Source of the DNA: Subtercola vilae
Lineage (GTDB): Bacteria; Actinomycetota; Actinomycetes; Actinomycetales; Microbacteriaceae
Assembly: GCF_004923255.1 (NCBI RefSeq)
Contig: NZ_QYRT01000020.1
Location: 1-63,877, forward strand
DNA: 63,877 nt
Reading direction: 5' to 3'
Positions 10,301 through 20,354 of the stretch are shown here, one piece after another. Below the pieces are notes generated by a model. The model was not told the origin of the DNA and did no database searches. It saw nothing but the letters and a program-made list of their open reading frames with translations. Position numbers and translations under genes: made by a program. Position 1 is the first letter of the stretch. Each line of letters starts with the position of its first letter.

Positions 10301-11392
10301 ATGCACACGCTCATCGACGGGTACCTCAGGCACCTGACGATCGAGCGGGGGCTCTCGGTGAACACGCTTGCCGCGTACCGGCGCGACCTCGGGCGGTATG
10401 AGGCGTGGCTGGCGGCGGCGGGGGTCGACGACTTCGCGGCGGTGGGCGAAGACCAGATCGGCGCGTTCACGAGGCAGCTGCGCACGGTAGAGGTGCCAGG
10501 GGCGCGGGCTGTGCCGGGGGTTCCGGATGCCCGTGACCCTGTCGGTGCGTCAGACACCGTCGCGGCGCCGACAGCACCCACAGCGCCGCTCGCGCCCTCG
10601 TCGGTGGCGCGCATCGTCTCGTCGGTGCGGGGGCTGCACAAGTTTCTGGCCGAAGAGGGCACCGTGCCGAGCAACGTGGCGCGCCAGGTGAAACCGCCGA
10701 AGCTCGGCAGCCGCCTGCCTAAGGCCATCACCATCGCGCAGATGACGACGCTTCTCGAGGCGACCGGGGGAGACGACCCCCAGTCGCTTCGTGATCGGGC
10801 GCTGCTCGAGCTGCTCTACGCCACCGGCGCGCGGGTCTCGGAGGCGGTGGCGCTCAATGTCGACGATGTGCCGGCCGACTCCGACTTCGTGCGGGTGGTG
10901 GGCAAGGGCAGCAAGCAGAGGGTGGTTCCGGTGGGCAGCTTCGCCCGGGCAGCGCTCGACGCGTACCTCGTGCGGGTGCGGCCGCTCTACTCGGTGCGCG
11001 GCAGGGCGACCCCGGCGCTGTTCCTCGGGCTGCGGGGCGACCGGTTGAGCAGGCAGGGGGCCTGGCTGATCATCCAGAGCGCGGCGAAACGGGCGGGACT
11101 CGAGGCGCACATCTCACCGCACACTTTTCGGCACTCGTTCGCAACGCACCTCATCACGGGCGGTGCCGACGTTCGGGTGGTGCAAGACCTGCTCGGGCAC
11201 GCGTCGGTGACCACCACGCAGATCTACACGCAGGTCACCGCCGACACGCTGCGCGACATGTACCAGACCGCTCATCCGCGCGCTCGGAGGCAGACCACGC
11301 CTGCAGGGTTCCCGGGCGAAGCGCCTGCAGCCGGTAGAGTTGAGGCACCCGCCCTGGGAGAGGTCGGGGTGAGTGAGGAGCAGCGCCTGTGA
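10301..11392 (+). CDS. xerD: Tyrosine recombinase XerD
   Basis: Resolves chromosome dimers at dif, acting with a XerC partner not seen here. The N-terminal SAM-like domain starts IDGYLRHLTIERGLSVNT. The catalytic domain has the Arg in ATGARVSEA, the HxxR of PHTFRHSF, the GHASVTTT His and the nucleophile region QIYTQVT. Two oddities: an insertion of about 40 Ala/Pro/Val-rich residues in the N-terminal domain (about 65-105), and a 30-residue C-terminal tail whose end overlaps the parA start. The core is otherwise complete. Confidence 0.94.
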   Translation: MHTLIDGYLRHLTIERGLSVNTLAAYRRDLGRYEAWLAAAGVDDFAAVGEDQIGAFTRQLRTVEVPGARAVPGVPDARDPVGASDTVAAPTAPTAPLAPSSVARIVSSVRGLHKFLAEEGTVPSNVARQVKPPKLGSRLPKAITIAQMTTLLEATGGDDPQSLRDRALLELLYATGARVSEAVALNVDDVPADSDFVRVVGKGSKQRVVPVGSFARAALDAYLVRVRPLYSVRGRATPALFLGLRGDRLSRQGAWLIIQSAAKRAGLEAHISPHTFRHSFATHLITGGADVRVVQDLLGHASVTTTQIYTQVTADTLRDMYQTAHPRARRQTTPAGFPGEAPAAGRVEAPALGEVGVSEEQRL

Positions 11393-12279
11393 CGGCAAAG
11401 AAGAATGACCTTGCTGCTGAACTGCCGGGTCTTGAAGCGCCTGAGATGGGGCCGACGGGCCGACCGAAGAGACAGTTTCCGGCACCCGCACCGCTGAAGA
11501 GCCACGGGCCTGCGCGCATCATCTCGCTCTGCAACCAGAAGGGCGGCGTGGGCAAGACGACCACGACCGTGAACCTCGGCGCAACGCTCGCCGAAGACGG
11601 CCGCCGGGTGCTCGCCATCGACTTCGATCCGCAGGGTGCCCTGTCGGCCGGGCTCGGTGTGACCACGCATGACGGCGTCACGATCTACGACCTGCTGCTC
11701 GGCACGGCGAAAGACCCGCACGACGCCATCAGGTCGACGAGCGTGCCGAACTTCGACATCATTCCGGCGAACATCGACCTGTCGGCCGCCGAGGTGCACC
11801 TCATCAACGAGGTCGCCCGCGAGACGATTCTGGCGCGGGTGCTCCGCAAGGTGAGCGACGAGTACGACGTGATCCTCATCGACTGCCAGCCGTCGCTCGG
11901 CCTGCTCACCGTGAACGCACTGACCGCGAGCCATGGGGTGCTGATTCCTCTCGAGTGCGAGTTCTTCGCCCTTCGCGGTGTGGCGCTGCTGGTCGAGACC
12001 ATCGACAAGGTTCGCGACCGTCTCAACCCGGCCATCAAGCTCGATGGCATTCTGGCCACCATGTACGACCCGCGCACGCTGCACTCGCGCGAGGTCATGC
12101 AGCGCGTGGTCGAGCAGTTCGGTACCGATGTGCTCGAGACGGTCATCGGCCGCACCATCAAGTTTCCTGACGCGAGCGTGTCTGGCACGCCCATCACGCA
12201 GTTCGCACCTGATCACGCGGCGGCGAATGCGTACCGCCAGCTGGCGCGAGAACTGGTTTTTCGTGGCGCGGTCGCCTAA
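11389..12279 (+). CDS. ParA/Soj-family chromosome-partitioning-type ATPase
   Basis: The protein has 296 residues. After about 40 variable residues comes the deviant Walker A KGGVGKTTTTVNLGA. It is followed by IDFDPQGALSAGLG and IDCQPSLGLLTVNAL. The gene lies between xerD and scpAB, the usual place of the second, non-oriC ParA in many actinobacteria. It may help position SMC-ScpAB or DNA, but no ParB or parS is seen beside it. The start GTG overlaps the xerD stop by 4 nt. Confidence 0.92.
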   Translation: MTAKKNDLAAELPGLEAPEMGPTGRPKRQFPAPAPLKSHGPARIISLCNQKGGVGKTTTTVNLGATLAEDGRRVLAIDFDPQGALSAGLGVTTHDGVTIYDLLLGTAKDPHDAIRSTSVPNFDIIPANIDLSAAEVHLINEVARETILARVLRKVSDEYDVILIDCQPSLGLLTVNALTASHGVLIPLECEFFALRGVALLVETIDKVRDRLNPAIKLDGILATMYDPRTLHSREVMQRVVEQFGTDVLETVIGRTIKFPDASVSGTPITQFAPDHAAANAYRQLARELVFRGAVA

Positions 12280-13132
12280 GACGGCCGTTCAGAGCAGTTC
12301 GCGGGCGGCGCTCGCGACGGGCAGTGCTGACGGCGAGACGGTTTCTGCGGCGCCCGGTTTCTCGCTGAGTCTGTCGAACTTCGAGGGCCCGTTCGACCTG
12401 CTGCTCTCGCTCATCTCGAAACACGAGGTCGACATCACCGACATCGCGCTGAGCGCGGTGACCGATGAGTTTCTCAGCTACCTCAGAAACCTCGACTCTG
12501 AAGAAGAGCTCGAACGGGCATCCGAGTTCCTGGTGGTGGCGGCGACGCTGCTCGACCTGAAGATTGTCGGGTTGCTGCCGCAGGGTGAACTGGTCGATGC
12601 CGAAGATGTGGCCCTTCTCGAGGCGCGCGACCTGCTGTTCGCCCGGCTTCTGCAGTATCGGGCGTTCAAACAGGTTTCGGCTTGGTTCGCCACGCACTTC
12701 GACGCCGAGAACGGCCGGCACGCCCGTGCCGTGCGGCTCGAAGAGAAGTTTCGGCAGCAGACTCCCGAGCTGGTGTGGACCCTCAGCCCCGACGACTTCG
12801 CCGCACTGGCGATGCTTGCACTGACCCCGCGCGAAGTGCCGATGGTGGGGCTCGAGCACCTGCACGCACCGCTGGTGAGCATCCGGGAGCAGGCCGCGCA
12901 CGTGGTGAGCGCGCTGCGGTCGGGTGAGCCCCTGAGTTTTCGCGAGTTGATCGCCGGCATTCTTGAGAAGGGCATCGTGGTGGCGCGTTTTCTCGCGGTG
13001 CTCGAGCTGTACCGCCACGCCGCCATCTCGTTCGAGCAGATCGAGCCGCTCGGCGACCTCACCATTCGCTGGACCGCCGACACGTGGTCTGAAGAGAACC
13101 TCTCGAACCTGGGGGCCGACTATGACAACTGA
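12263..13132 (+). CDS. scpA: Segregation and condensation protein ScpA
   Basis: Kleisin subunit of the SMC-ScpAB condensin, 289 residues. The N-terminal SMC-binding region has FEGPFDLLLSLISKHEVDITDIAL, a near-perfect family signature. A central helical linker follows, and a C-terminal winged-helix part (AAISFEQIEPLGDLTI). GTG 12263 is chosen because it gives about 30 residues before the signature and a 17-nt overlap with parA. The open frame upstream of it is parA read in another frame. The end overlaps scpB by 11 nt. Confidence 0.94.
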   Translation: MARSPKTAVQSSSRAALATGSADGETVSAAPGFSLSLSNFEGPFDLLLSLISKHEVDITDIALSAVTDEFLSYLRNLDSEEELERASEFLVVAATLLDLKIVGLLPQGELVDAEDVALLEARDLLFARLLQYRAFKQVSAWFATHFDAENGRHARAVRLEEKFRQQTPELVWTLSPDDFAALAMLALTPREVPMVGLEHLHAPLVSIREQAAHVVSALRSGEPLSFRELIAGILEKGIVVARFLAVLELYRHAAISFEQIEPLGDLTIRWTADTWSEENLSNLGADYDN

Positions 13133-13778
13133 GCTGACCTCCCAGGCCGAATTCGCGCCCGAGCTGGCCGCCCAAGCCGAGTTCACACCCGAGCTCATCG
13201 AGCTGACGGCACCGGATGCCCCACAGCTCGACCTCGAACGGGCACTCGAAGCGATCTTCATGGTCGCCGACGCCCCGCAGAGTCTCGTCACACTGGCCAC
13301 CACCCTCGGGCGCCCCGTGGCCGCCGTGCGGCAGAGCATCGAGCGGCTCGTCGACGACTACGACGGCGCCAGCGCCACCACCCGCCGCGGCTTCGAGCTA
13401 CGCGAGGTGGCGGGTGGTTGGCGCCTCTACGTACGCAGCACCTACGACGCGGTAGTGCGCGACTTCGTGCTCACCGAGAACCCCTCGAAGCTGTCTCAGG
13501 CTGCCCTCGAGACGCTCTCGGTGATCGCCTACAAGCAGCCCATCACGCGCAGCGCCATCGCTTCGATTCGCGCGGTCAACGTCGACTCTGTGGTGCGCAC
13601 TCTGCTTGGCCGCAGCCTCATCACCGAGGTCTCGACCGACGGTGAAACCGGCGCGATTTACTATGGAACGACTGATTTGTTGCTCACGCAGCTGGGGCTG
13701 AACAGCCTCGACGAGCTGCCTAAGATCTCACCACTCCTAGCCGATGGTGCGGAGGGTTTTGATGACCAGTTCCACTGA
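13122..13778 (+). CDS. scpB: Segregation and condensation protein ScpB
   Basis: Dimeric winged-helix partner of ScpA, 218 residues. Residues 30-200 contain LERALEAIFMVADAPQSL and the signature LSQAALETLSVIAYKQPITRS. The first 25 residues hold a short repeated segment (AEFAPEL, AEFTPEL) not needed for the fold. The ATG at 13122 lies inside the end of scpA, so the two are coupled. The stop overlaps the pseudouridine synthase gene by 17 nt. Confidence 0.95.
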   Translation: MTTELTSQAEFAPELAAQAEFTPELIELTAPDAPQLDLERALEAIFMVADAPQSLVTLATTLGRPVAAVRQSIERLVDDYDGASATTRRGFELREVAGGWRLYVRSTYDAVVRDFVLTENPSKLSQAALETLSVIAYKQPITRSAIASIRAVNVDSVVRTLLGRSLITEVSTDGETGAIYYGTTDLLLTQLGLNSLDELPKISPLLADGAEGFDDQFH

Positions 13779-14607
13779 TTTCGACAGCGCCGATGGTGCC
13801 GGCGGAGGCACGCTCCCCGAGGGTGTGCGCCTGCAGAAGGTACTCGCCGCGGCGGGTGTCGCTTCGCGGCGCGTGAGCGAAGAGCTCATCACCGCCGGCC
13901 GCGTGCGCGTGAACGGCGAGATCGTGCGAGAGCTCGGCCGCCGCATCGACCCCGAGACCGACAAGGTCGCGGTCGACAACACCGCGGTTCAGCTCGACAC
14001 CACGAAGCGCTACGTGATGCTCAACAAGCCGGTGGGCATCGTCAGCTCGCTCGCCGACCAGCACGGCCGCCCTGACCTTTCGCGCTACACCTCGCTCTAC
14101 GAAGAGCGCCTGTTCAACGTTGGCCGGCTCGACGCCGAGACCTCGGGTCTTCTCATTCTCACGAACGACGGCGAGCTCGCGCACGTGCTCGCGCACCCCT
14201 CGTTCGGCGTCATGAAGACCTACATCGCGCAGGTCGAAGACCGCGTCTCGCCGCAGACCATCTCGAAGCTCACCAAGGGCATCGAACTCGACGACGGCCC
14301 CATCGTCGCCGACAAAGCGCGACTGCTCGACAGCTCTGACCGCAGCAGCCTCGTCGAGGTAACGCTGCACTCCGGTCGCAACCGCATCGTGCGCCGGATG
14401 CTCGAAGAAGTCGGTCACCCCGTCATCGAGCTCGTTCGGCGGCAGTTCGGCCCGCTGCACCTCGGTTCGCTGAAGGCGGGCGACGTGCGCGACCTCACCC
14501 GCGACGAGCTCGGAGCCCTGCTGACCCTGTCGCGCGCGGCGAAGGCGCCCGACACGGGCGACGCCCGCTCAGCCGGTGGCAATTCGACTGGCGACGCCCG
14601 TGGTTGA
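13762..14607 (+). CDS. rluB: Pseudouridine synthase, RluB/RsuA family
   Basis: Isomerises a uridine in rRNA, probably 23S. The 281-residue protein has an N-terminal S4 domain (VRLQKVLAAAGVASRR) and a catalytic domain with the active-site Asp in VGRLDAETSGLL, plus the VTLHSGRNRIVRRM motif. ATG 13762 has GGAGGG 5 nt upstream (13751-13756), so it is preferred over ATG 13744. The C-terminal 25 residues are low-complexity. The scpB-rluB-tyrA-cmk-der order is conserved in this phylum. Confidence 0.93.
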   Translation: MTSSTDFDSADGAGGGTLPEGVRLQKVLAAAGVASRRVSEELITAGRVRVNGEIVRELGRRIDPETDKVAVDNTAVQLDTTKRYVMLNKPVGIVSSLADQHGRPDLSRYTSLYEERLFNVGRLDAETSGLLILTNDGELAHVLAHPSFGVMKTYIAQVEDRVSPQTISKLTKGIELDDGPIVADKARLLDSSDRSSLVEVTLHSGRNRIVRRMLEEVGHPVIELVRRQFGPLHLGSLKAGDVRDLTRDELGALLTLSRAAKAPDTGDARSAGGNSTGDARG

Positions 14608-15682
14608 GAGCCGGCTCACCGGCTCGGTTCGCGTGGTCGGGGTTGGGCTGCTCGGCACGAGCATCGGGTTGGGGCTCCGCGAACGCGGGGTCGACGTGAT
14701 CCTCGCCGACGCGTCGCCGACTCACCTTCGTATCGCGATCGACTACGGCGCCGGGCGCCAGGCCGCGGCCGGGGACGAACCGCAGCTGATCGTGGTGTGT
14801 GTTCCGCCCGACGTCACCGCGCGTGTGGTGGCGGCCGAGCTCGAAGCGTATCCGCACGCGACAGTGACCGATGTGGCGAGCGTCAAGCTGGCGCCGCTCA
14901 GGGAACTGCGGGCATCCGGAGCCGATGTGTCGCGCTACGTGGGCACCCACCCCATGGCGGGCGCCGAACGCGGCGGGCCGCTGTCTGGCCGCGCCGACCT
15001 CTTTCTCGGCCGGCCGTGGGTGGTGGCCGCCCACGACGGTATCTCGTACCAACGCGGCAGCGCCATCGACGACCTCATTCTCGACCTCGGGGCGACCCTG
15101 GTTGAGATGACGCCCGAAGAGCACGACCGCAGCGTCGCGCTGGTGTCGCACGTGCCGCAGGTGGTGTCGTCGCTGATGGCGCGGCGCCTGATCGATGCTC
15201 CGCACGCCGCCGTGAACCTCGCCGGGCAGGGCATTCGCGACGTGACCCGCATCGCCGCGAGCGACCCCGAACTGTGGGTGCAGATACTGGGGGCGAACGC
15301 GGCGGCCGTCGCGGGCATCCTGAACCTGTACCGAGACGATCTCACGCGCCTCATCGAGACGCTCGAGGCGCCCGAAGCTGTGGGTGCCAGCCGGCGCCTG
15401 GCCGAAGAGCTCGCCGGTGGCAACGCGGGTGTGGCACGCATCCCGGGCAAGCACGGCCTCGACCGCCGATACGCTCAGCTCGTGGTGATGGTCGACGACA
15501 CACCCGGCGAGCTCGCCCGGCTGCTCGGCGAAATCGGAGAAGCAGACGTGAACCTCGAAGACCTGCGACTCGAACATTCGCCCGGCGCGCAGATCGGTTT
15601 CGCGAGCATTGCCGTGGTGCCCGAACGTCTTGCGCACCTCATCGAGTGGCTTTCGACGCGCGGCTGGCGGATCGCCGGATGA
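14600..15682 (+). CDS. tyrA: Prephenate dehydrogenase
   Basis: NAD-dependent oxidative decarboxylation of prephenate to 4-hydroxyphenylpyruvate in tyrosine synthesis. The Rossmann motif is [29 protein letters not shown] is the substrate-binding segment with the conserved His. A C-terminal ACT-like domain ([19 protein letters not shown]) probably senses an aromatic amino acid. GTG 14600 overlaps the rluB stop by 8 nt; GTG 14576 is an alternative start 8 codons upstream. About 360 residues, complete. Confidence 0.93.
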   Translation: MVESRLTGSVRVVGVGLLGTSIGLGLRERGVDVILADASPTHLRIAIDYGAGRQAAAGDEPQLIVVCVPPDVTARVVAAELEAYPHATVTDVASVKLAPLRELRASGADVSRYVGTHPMAGAERGGPLSGRADLFLGRPWVVAAHDGISYQRGSAIDDLILDLGATLVEMTPEEHDRSVALVSHVPQVVSSLMARRLIDAPHAAVNLAGQGIRDVTRIAASDPELWVQILGANAAAVAGILNLYRDDLTRLIETLEAPEAVGASRRLAEELAGGNAGVARIPGKHGLDRRYAQLVVMVDDTPGELARLLGEIGEADVNLEDLRLEHSPGAQIGFASIAVVPERLAHLIEWLSTRGWRIAG

Positions 15683-16362
15683 CCGGGGTCACCGTTGTGG
15701 CCGTCGATGGCCCCGCCGGCAGCGGCAAATCGAGCGTCAGCAAGCAGTCAGCACGCGAACTCGGTTTCGGGTACCTCGACACCGGAGCCGCCTACCGCGC
15801 TCTGGCGTGGATGCTGCTCGACCGCGGGCTCGACGCCGCCAACCCCGAGGTGGTGATCGCTTCGCTCGCCGACTTCGGGTTCTCGATCGGCACCGACCCC
15901 GACAATTACTTCGTGAAAGTCGACTCGGATGAGATCACGGAGGCCATTCGTGAGCCCTGGGTGACGAGCGAGGTTCGACTCGTCGCGCGGGTTGCCGAAG
16001 TGCGCGCGCACCTCAGCAACCTCTTTCGTTCGATCATTCTGGGCATCGACAAACCGGGCATCGTGGTCGAGGGTCGTGACATCACGACGGTCGTTGCGCC
16101 CGATGCTACCGCACGAATCCTGCTGACAGCGTCAGAAGAGGCTAGAATGGGCAGGCGTTCACTAGAACTCGTCGATCAGTCGGCCGCCGTCGTCGGCGAA
16201 CAGCTGCGATCACGAGACCGCGCTGACTCCCGGGTCGTCGACTTCATGAATGCCGCAGACGGTGTAACCACCGTCGATTCAACCGAACTCGACTTCGACC
16301 AGACCGTTTCAGCGGTGGTCAGAGTTGTCAGACTTGCAGTATTGAGGGCCACCCATGGTTAA
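15679..16362 (+). CDS. cmk: Cytidylate kinase
   Basis: Phosphorylates CMP and dCMP. The P-loop [15 protein letters not shown] starts near residue 8, followed by [13 protein letters not shown]. The [12 protein letters not shown] segment binds the nucleotide, and the LID region holds RSRDRADS. At 227 residues the length is normal. ATG 15679 overlaps the tyrA stop (ATGA). Its stop overlaps der by 8 nt. Confidence 0.95.
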   Translation: MTGVTVVAVDGPAGSGKSSVSKQSARELGFGYLDTGAAYRALAWMLLDRGLDAANPEVVIASLADFGFSIGTDPDNYFVKVDSDEITEAIREPWVTSEVRLVARVAEVRAHLSNLFRSIILGIDKPGIVVEGRDITTVVAPDATARILLTASEEARMGRRSLELVDQSAAVVGEQLRSRDRADSRVVDFMNAADGVTTVDSTELDFDQTVSAVVRVVRLAVLRATHG

Positions 16363-17893
16363 CATTCACAGCGCCGACCGCGACACCGACGGCGAGTACG
16401 AAGAGTACCCGGCGGTGTCGGGCCAGCTCGTCGAGCGTCTCTCCGACCTCGACGAAGACCTCTCGGCCCGTCGCGCCGAAGCGCTCCGCACCGGGCTCGC
16501 CGACTACGACCTCGGCGAAGACGACCTCGCGATTCTCGAGGCCGCCACCGACGACCCCGACGCCATCACGTACCTGCCGGCCCTGCCGGTGCTGGCCATC
16601 GTGGGCCGCCCGAACGTGGGCAAGTCGGCGCTCGTCAACCGCATCATCGGCCGTCGTGAGGCCGTTGTCGAAGACACCCCCGGTGTCACCCGCGACCGAG
16701 TGAACTACAAGGCAGAATGGGCCGGCCGCCACTTCACCATCGTCGACACCGGCGGCTGGGAGCCCGATGCCCGCGGCATCGACGCCTCCGTCGCCGCGCA
16801 GGCCGAGATCGCCATCGAGCTCGCTGATGCCGTTCTCTTCGTCGTCGACGCCAACGTGGGCCCCACCGCCACCGACGAGCACGTCGTGCGGATGCTCCGC
16901 AAAACCAAGCGACCGGTGTTCGTGGCCGCCAACAAGATCGACGATGTGCGTCAGGAGCCGAACGCGGCCTCGCTGTGGTCGCTCGGCCTCGGCAACCCGT
17001 ACCCCGTCTCGGCCCTGCACGGCCGCGGCGTCGCCGACATGCTCGACCAGATCATGAAGGTGCTGCCCGAGATCTCGGCCGTCGCCAAGCAGGAGGTCGG
17101 CGGCCCCCGCCGCGTTGCCATCCTGGGGCGCCCGAACACCGGCAAGTCGTCGCTGCTGAACCGCGCTGCGGGCGAAGAGCGCGTCGTGGTCAACGAACTC
17201 GCCGGAACCACTCGCGACCCGGTCGATGAGCAGGTCGAGATCGGCGGCAAGATCTGGCGCTTCGTCGACACCGCGGGCATCCGGCGCCGTGTGCACCTGC
17301 AGCAGGGTGCCGACTTCTATGCGTCGCTTCGCACCTCGGCCGCGCTCGAGAAGGCCGAAGTCGCTGTGGTCATGATCGATGTGTCGCAGCCGGTGAGCGA
17401 GCAAGACGTTCGCATCATCGACCTCGTGCTCGAATCGGGCCGTGCGCTGGTGTTGGCCTTCAACAAGTGGGATCTGCTCGACGACGAACGCCGTCGCTAC
17501 CTCGAGCGCGAGATCGAGCAAGACCTCGCGCACGTGTCGTGGGCGCCGCGCGTCAACATCTCAGCGAAGACCGGGCGTCACATGGAGAAGCTGGTTCCGG
17601 CCCTCGAGCTGGCGCTTGCGTCATGGGACACCCGGGTGCCCACCGGCAAGTTCAACGCGTTTCTCGCCGAACTCACGGCCGAGCATCCCCACCCCGTTCG
17701 TGGTGGCAAGCAGCCGCGCATTCTGTTCGGTACGCAGGCCTCGAGCCGGCCGCCGACATTCGTGCTGTTCACCACCGGCTTTCTCGACCCGGGCTACCGC
17801 CGTTACATCGCGCGTCGCCTTCGCGAGATCTGGGGCTTCGAAGGGTCGCCGGTCAACGTCAACATGCGGGTGCGCGAGAAGCGCAAGCGCTAG
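16355..17893 (+). CDS. der: Ribosome-assembly GTPase Der (EngA)
   Basis: A 512-residue protein with two tandem GTPase domains and a C-terminal KH-like domain. The first P-loop is [14 protein letters not shown] (about residue 87) and the second is [14 protein letters not shown] (about 258), with matching DTPG/DTAG switch motifs and NKID/NKWD specificity motifs. An acidic N-terminal extension of about 80 residues precedes the first domain, as is common in actinobacterial Der. It acts in 50S subunit maturation and closes this core operon. Confidence 0.96.
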   Translation: MVNIHSADRDTDGEYEEYPAVSGQLVERLSDLDEDLSARRAEALRTGLADYDLGEDDLAILEAATDDPDAITYLPALPVLAIVGRPNVGKSALVNRIIGRREAVVEDTPGVTRDRVNYKAEWAGRHFTIVDTGGWEPDARGIDASVAAQAEIAIELADAVLFVVDANVGPTATDEHVVRMLRKTKRPVFVAANKIDDVRQEPNAASLWSLGLGNPYPVSALHGRGVADMLDQIMKVLPEISAVAKQEVGGPRRVAILGRPNTGKSSLLNRAAGEERVVVNELAGTTRDPVDEQVEIGGKIWRFVDTAGIRRRVHLQQGADFYASLRTSAALEKAEVAVVMIDVSQPVSEQDVRIIDLVLESGRALVLAFNKWDLLDDERRRYLEREIEQDLAHVSWAPRVNISAKTGRHMEKLVPALELALASWDTRVPTGKFNAFLAELTAEHPHPVRGGKQPRILFGTQASSRPPTFVLFTTGFLDPGYRRYIARRLREIWGFEGSPVNVNMRVREKRKR

Positions 17894-17944
17894 GTCTGGC
17901 TCGGTTGACGGGCGCGTTCAGAGCGCGCTTGCTACACCGTGAGT

Positions 17945-17993
17945 CAGAAGGCTCTGTGAGCGGCAGAAATCAGGCCGCACGCAGGGCCTTCTG
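17945..17993. terminator. likely bidirectional terminator between der and lysG
   Basis: Twelve-base arms (CAGAAGGCTCTG at 17945-17956, CAGGGCCTTCTG at 17982-17993) pair at 11 of 12 positions around a 25-nt loop. The right arm overlaps the 3' end of lysG, which converges on der. There is no clear T-tract, so confidence is moderate. Confidence 0.5.
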
Positions 17994-18893
17994 TGCGCCC
18001 TCCCGCACGACCTCGGTGACGCGGTTCAGGTGGGCTGAACTGAGGTTCCAGCGCTGCCAGAAGAGGTTCACGTCGACCGGATGCCCGGGGGCAAGCTCGA
18101 CGAGTGACCCGTCAGCCAGGGCGGCGCCGCACTGCAGCTCGGGCAGCAGGCCCCAGCCGAGCCCGAGCACAATGGCGCGGGCGAAGTCAGCCGAGGTGGG
18201 TACGTAGTGGCAGGGTGGCCGGGCGGTGCTACCCGTCAGCGTGCGCAGAAAGCGGTGCTGCAGGTCGTCTTTGCGGTCGAAGTTCACCATCGGCGACGAC
18301 GAGAGCAGGCGCGGGTCGGCGTTGAGCCACTCTGCCACGAAGCCGGGGCTGGCGACCGCGAGGTAGCGCATGGTGCCGAGAGGCTCGGTTGAGCATCCCT
18401 GCACCGCCTCTGCGGTCGACGTGACGGCCGCCATCACCTCGCCCGAACGCAGCAGCTGGGTGGTGTGCTCTTGATCGTCGCGCTTGAGATCGAAGACGGT
18501 TCCCGTCGGCTGGGGAAGCGCGGCGAGGGCGGGCAGAAACCAGGTGGCGAGGCTGTCGGCGTTCACCGCGATGGCGATCGAGACGTGCTCGGGTTTCGCG
18601 CCCGGGTCGACGTTCGGCGAGCCCGCACCGGATGCCCTGCCGAGCGATTCGGCAGTGTCGGCGCCCAGCAGCTGCACCTGGCGCGCGTATCGAAGCACCA
18701 CCTCGCCCGCCGCGGTCGTCACGACCGGTGTCGTTCGTTGCACCAGCACCTGGCCGGCGGACTGCTCCATGGCCTTCACTCGCTGCGAAACGGCCGACGC
18801 CGTGATGTGCAGGCGGGTCGATGCAGCCTCGAACGTGCCCTCGTCGACCAGGGCGATGAGAGTACTCAAGTGTTCAACCTGAAAGGGCATCAT
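17970..18893 (-). CDS. lysG: LysR-family regulator, ArgP/LysG type
   Basis: The protein has 307 residues. The N-terminal helix-turn-helix (HLSTLIALVDEGTFEAASTRLHIT..SAVSQRVKAME) and substrate-binding C-terminal half fit the ArgP/LysG branch. It is divergent from a lysE exporter gene 68 nt away, the classical lysG-lysE pair. By analogy it activates the exporter when basic amino acids accumulate. An inverted repeat lies at the start of the gene. Confidence 0.9.
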   Translation of the reverse strand: MMPFQVEHLSTLIALVDEGTFEAASTRLHITASAVSQRVKAMEQSAGQVLVQRTTPVVTTAAGEVVLRYARQVQLLGADTAESLGRASGAGSPNVDPGAKPEHVSIAIAVNADSLATWFLPALAALPQPTGTVFDLKRDDQEHTTQLLRSGEVMAAVTSTAEAVQGCSTEPLGTMRYLAVASPGFVAEWLNADPRLLSSSPMVNFDRKDDLQHRFLRTLTGSTARPPCHYVPTSADFARAIVLGLGWGLLPELQCGAALADGSLVELAPGHPVDVNLFWQRWNLSSAHLNRVTEVVREGAQKALRAA

Positions 18894-18895
18894 TA

Positions 18896-18910
18896 GTACA
18901 GCTTATGTAC
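18896..18910. promoter_or_regulatory. candidate LysG operator
   Basis: The inverted repeat GTACA-gctta-TGTAC lies just upstream of the lysG start codon in the 68-nt divergent lysG-lysE gap. LysR regulators bind such dyads with a T-N11-A-like core. This is inferred from position and symmetry only. Confidence 0.45.
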
Positions 18911-18961
18911 ACGTTGAAACATTAGCTGTCGTTTATTCTCGCCGCGCCATATGGTGACTCT

Positions 18962-19591
18962 GTGACGTTCTCCCTGACCCTCGTGCCGGCACTTCTCGGG
19001 TTGAGCACCGGGCTCGCGCTCATCGTCGCGATCGGCGCCCAGAACGCCTTCGTGCTTCGGCTGGGCATCGAGGGTCGCGCGCGGCTCATCGGGCCCGTCG
19101 TGTTGGTCTGCGCGCTCTCTGACGCGGTGCTGATCGTCGCCGGAGTGCTGGGCATCGGAGCGGTGATCGCGTCGGTACCCGTAGCGCTGGTGATCATCCG
19201 CGTTCTTGGCTCCGGCTTTCTCATTGTCTACGGGCTGTTCGCGGCCCGGCGGGCTCTGCGCCCGGGCGTTCTGCTCGCTTCCGCTGCAGTGCCCGCGCTC
19301 TCTCCCCGAATTGCGGCCACCACGGCGATGGCGCTGACCTGGCTCAACCCGCACGTCTACCTCGACACCGTGATCTTTCTCGGCTCGGTCGCGAACCAGC
19401 AGGGCGATGCCGAGCGGTGGTGGTGGGCGGGGGGAGCCATCGCGGCCAGTTTCCTGTGGTTCTCTGCCCTCGGCTTCGGCGCCCGGCTGCTGCGACCCGT
19501 CTTCGCGCGGCCCGGTGCGTGGCGTGTGCTCGATGGGCTGATTGCTGTGGTGATGGTGGGGCTGGGCATCCGGATGGCCGTGGGATTCTGA
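18962..19591 (+). CDS. lysE: LysE/ArgO-family amino-acid exporter
   Basis: A 209-residue membrane protein with six predicted helices and the family signature IVAIGAQNAFVLRLGIEG at the end of helix 1. The later motif TWLNPHVYLDTVIFLGSV is also typical. It exports L-lysine or L-arginine. The divergent lysG gene supports this. The start is GTG 18962. Confidence 0.93.
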   Translation: MTFSLTLVPALLGLSTGLALIVAIGAQNAFVLRLGIEGRARLIGPVVLVCALSDAVLIVAGVLGIGAVIASVPVALVIIRVLGSGFLIVYGLFAARRALRPGVLLASAAVPALSPRIAATTAMALTWLNPHVYLDTVIFLGSVANQQGDAERWWWAGGAIAASFLWFSALGFGARLLRPVFARPGAWRVLDGLIAVVMVGLGIRMAVGF

Positions 19592-19629
19592 ATTCGAGCC
19601 TCGGCGTCTCAGGGGGCTAGGCTTTTTTC

Positions 19630-20175
19630 ATGGCAGAACTTCTCGCAGCGTGTGTCGTGCACCAGCTGATCGCCGACGCCGGATCGGTCGGAACCACGGC
19701 CATCGACAAACGCCCCGTTGAGGGCCCGGTTCGCGTGCGAAAGCTCGGCCTGCACGCCGATGTTCAGGCCAGTCGTAATCACCACGGCGGCGAAGCCAAG
19801 GCCCTGTACGTCTACGCCCAAGAAGACGCCGACTACTGGCAGCGCGAGTTGAACCGCCCCCTCGCTGCTGGCTGGTTCGGCGAGAACCTGCGCGTCAGCG
19901 GTGTTGACATTTCGGGAGCACGCGTGGGGGAGCGCTGGCAGATCGGTGAGCGCGTCGTGGTCGAAGTGACTTCGCCGCGTTCGCCCTGCGCCACCTTTGC
20001 CCGCTGGGTGGGCGGCCCGGATGCCCGGGGCTGGGTCAAACGCTTCTCCGACGCGCGCCGGCTCGGTGCCTACCTGCGCGTGGTGACCGCGGGGGAGATC
20101 GAGGCCGGTGACGCCATCGTTGTGCTGTCGGTTCCCGCGGGTGCGCCCACCATCACCGAGGTCTACGTGGGCTGA
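19630..20175 (+). CDS. MOSC-domain protein (YiiM-like)
   Basis: The protein has 181 residues. The MOSC beta-barrel motifs are present: RKLGLHADVQASRNHHGG, GWFGENLRVSGVD, and SPRSPCATFARW with the conserved Cys. Proteins of this type bind the molybdenum cofactor and transfer sulfur, or act on N-hydroxylated bases (YiiM). No other molybdenum enzyme gene is near. The substrate is unassigned. Confidence 0.88.
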   Translation: MAELLAACVVHQLIADAGSVGTTAIDKRPVEGPVRVRKLGLHADVQASRNHHGGEAKALYVYAQEDADYWQRELNRPLAAGWFGENLRVSGVDISGARVGERWQIGERVVVEVTSPRSPCATFARWVGGPDARGWVKRFSDARRLGAYLRVVTAGEIEAGDAIVVLSVPAGAPTITEVYVG

Positions 20176-20254
20176 GCTGCTTTTGCACCCCGCCTCGGTA
20201 CCCCGCGACGCGCGCGAGCGGCGCCCGTGGTTCGCGGCGCTGCCGAATCTGGGC

Positions 20255-20260
20255 TAATAT
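20255..20260 (+). promoter_or_regulatory. -10 element of tRNA-Pro promoter
   Basis: TAATAT, close to the TATAAT consensus, sits 13 nt before the mature tRNA 5' end. No clear -35 was found at 17 bp. The AT-rich patch stands out in otherwise GC-rich DNA. Confidence 0.5.
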
Positions 20261-20273
20261 AAACAGGTTGTCA

Positions 20274-20347
<74 letters not shown>

Positions 20348-20354
20348 CACAAGA

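Noticed and set aside
11389-12279. Plasmid partition locus
   Set aside because: No parB or parS site is adjacent, and the gene sits in the conserved xerD-scpAB core order.
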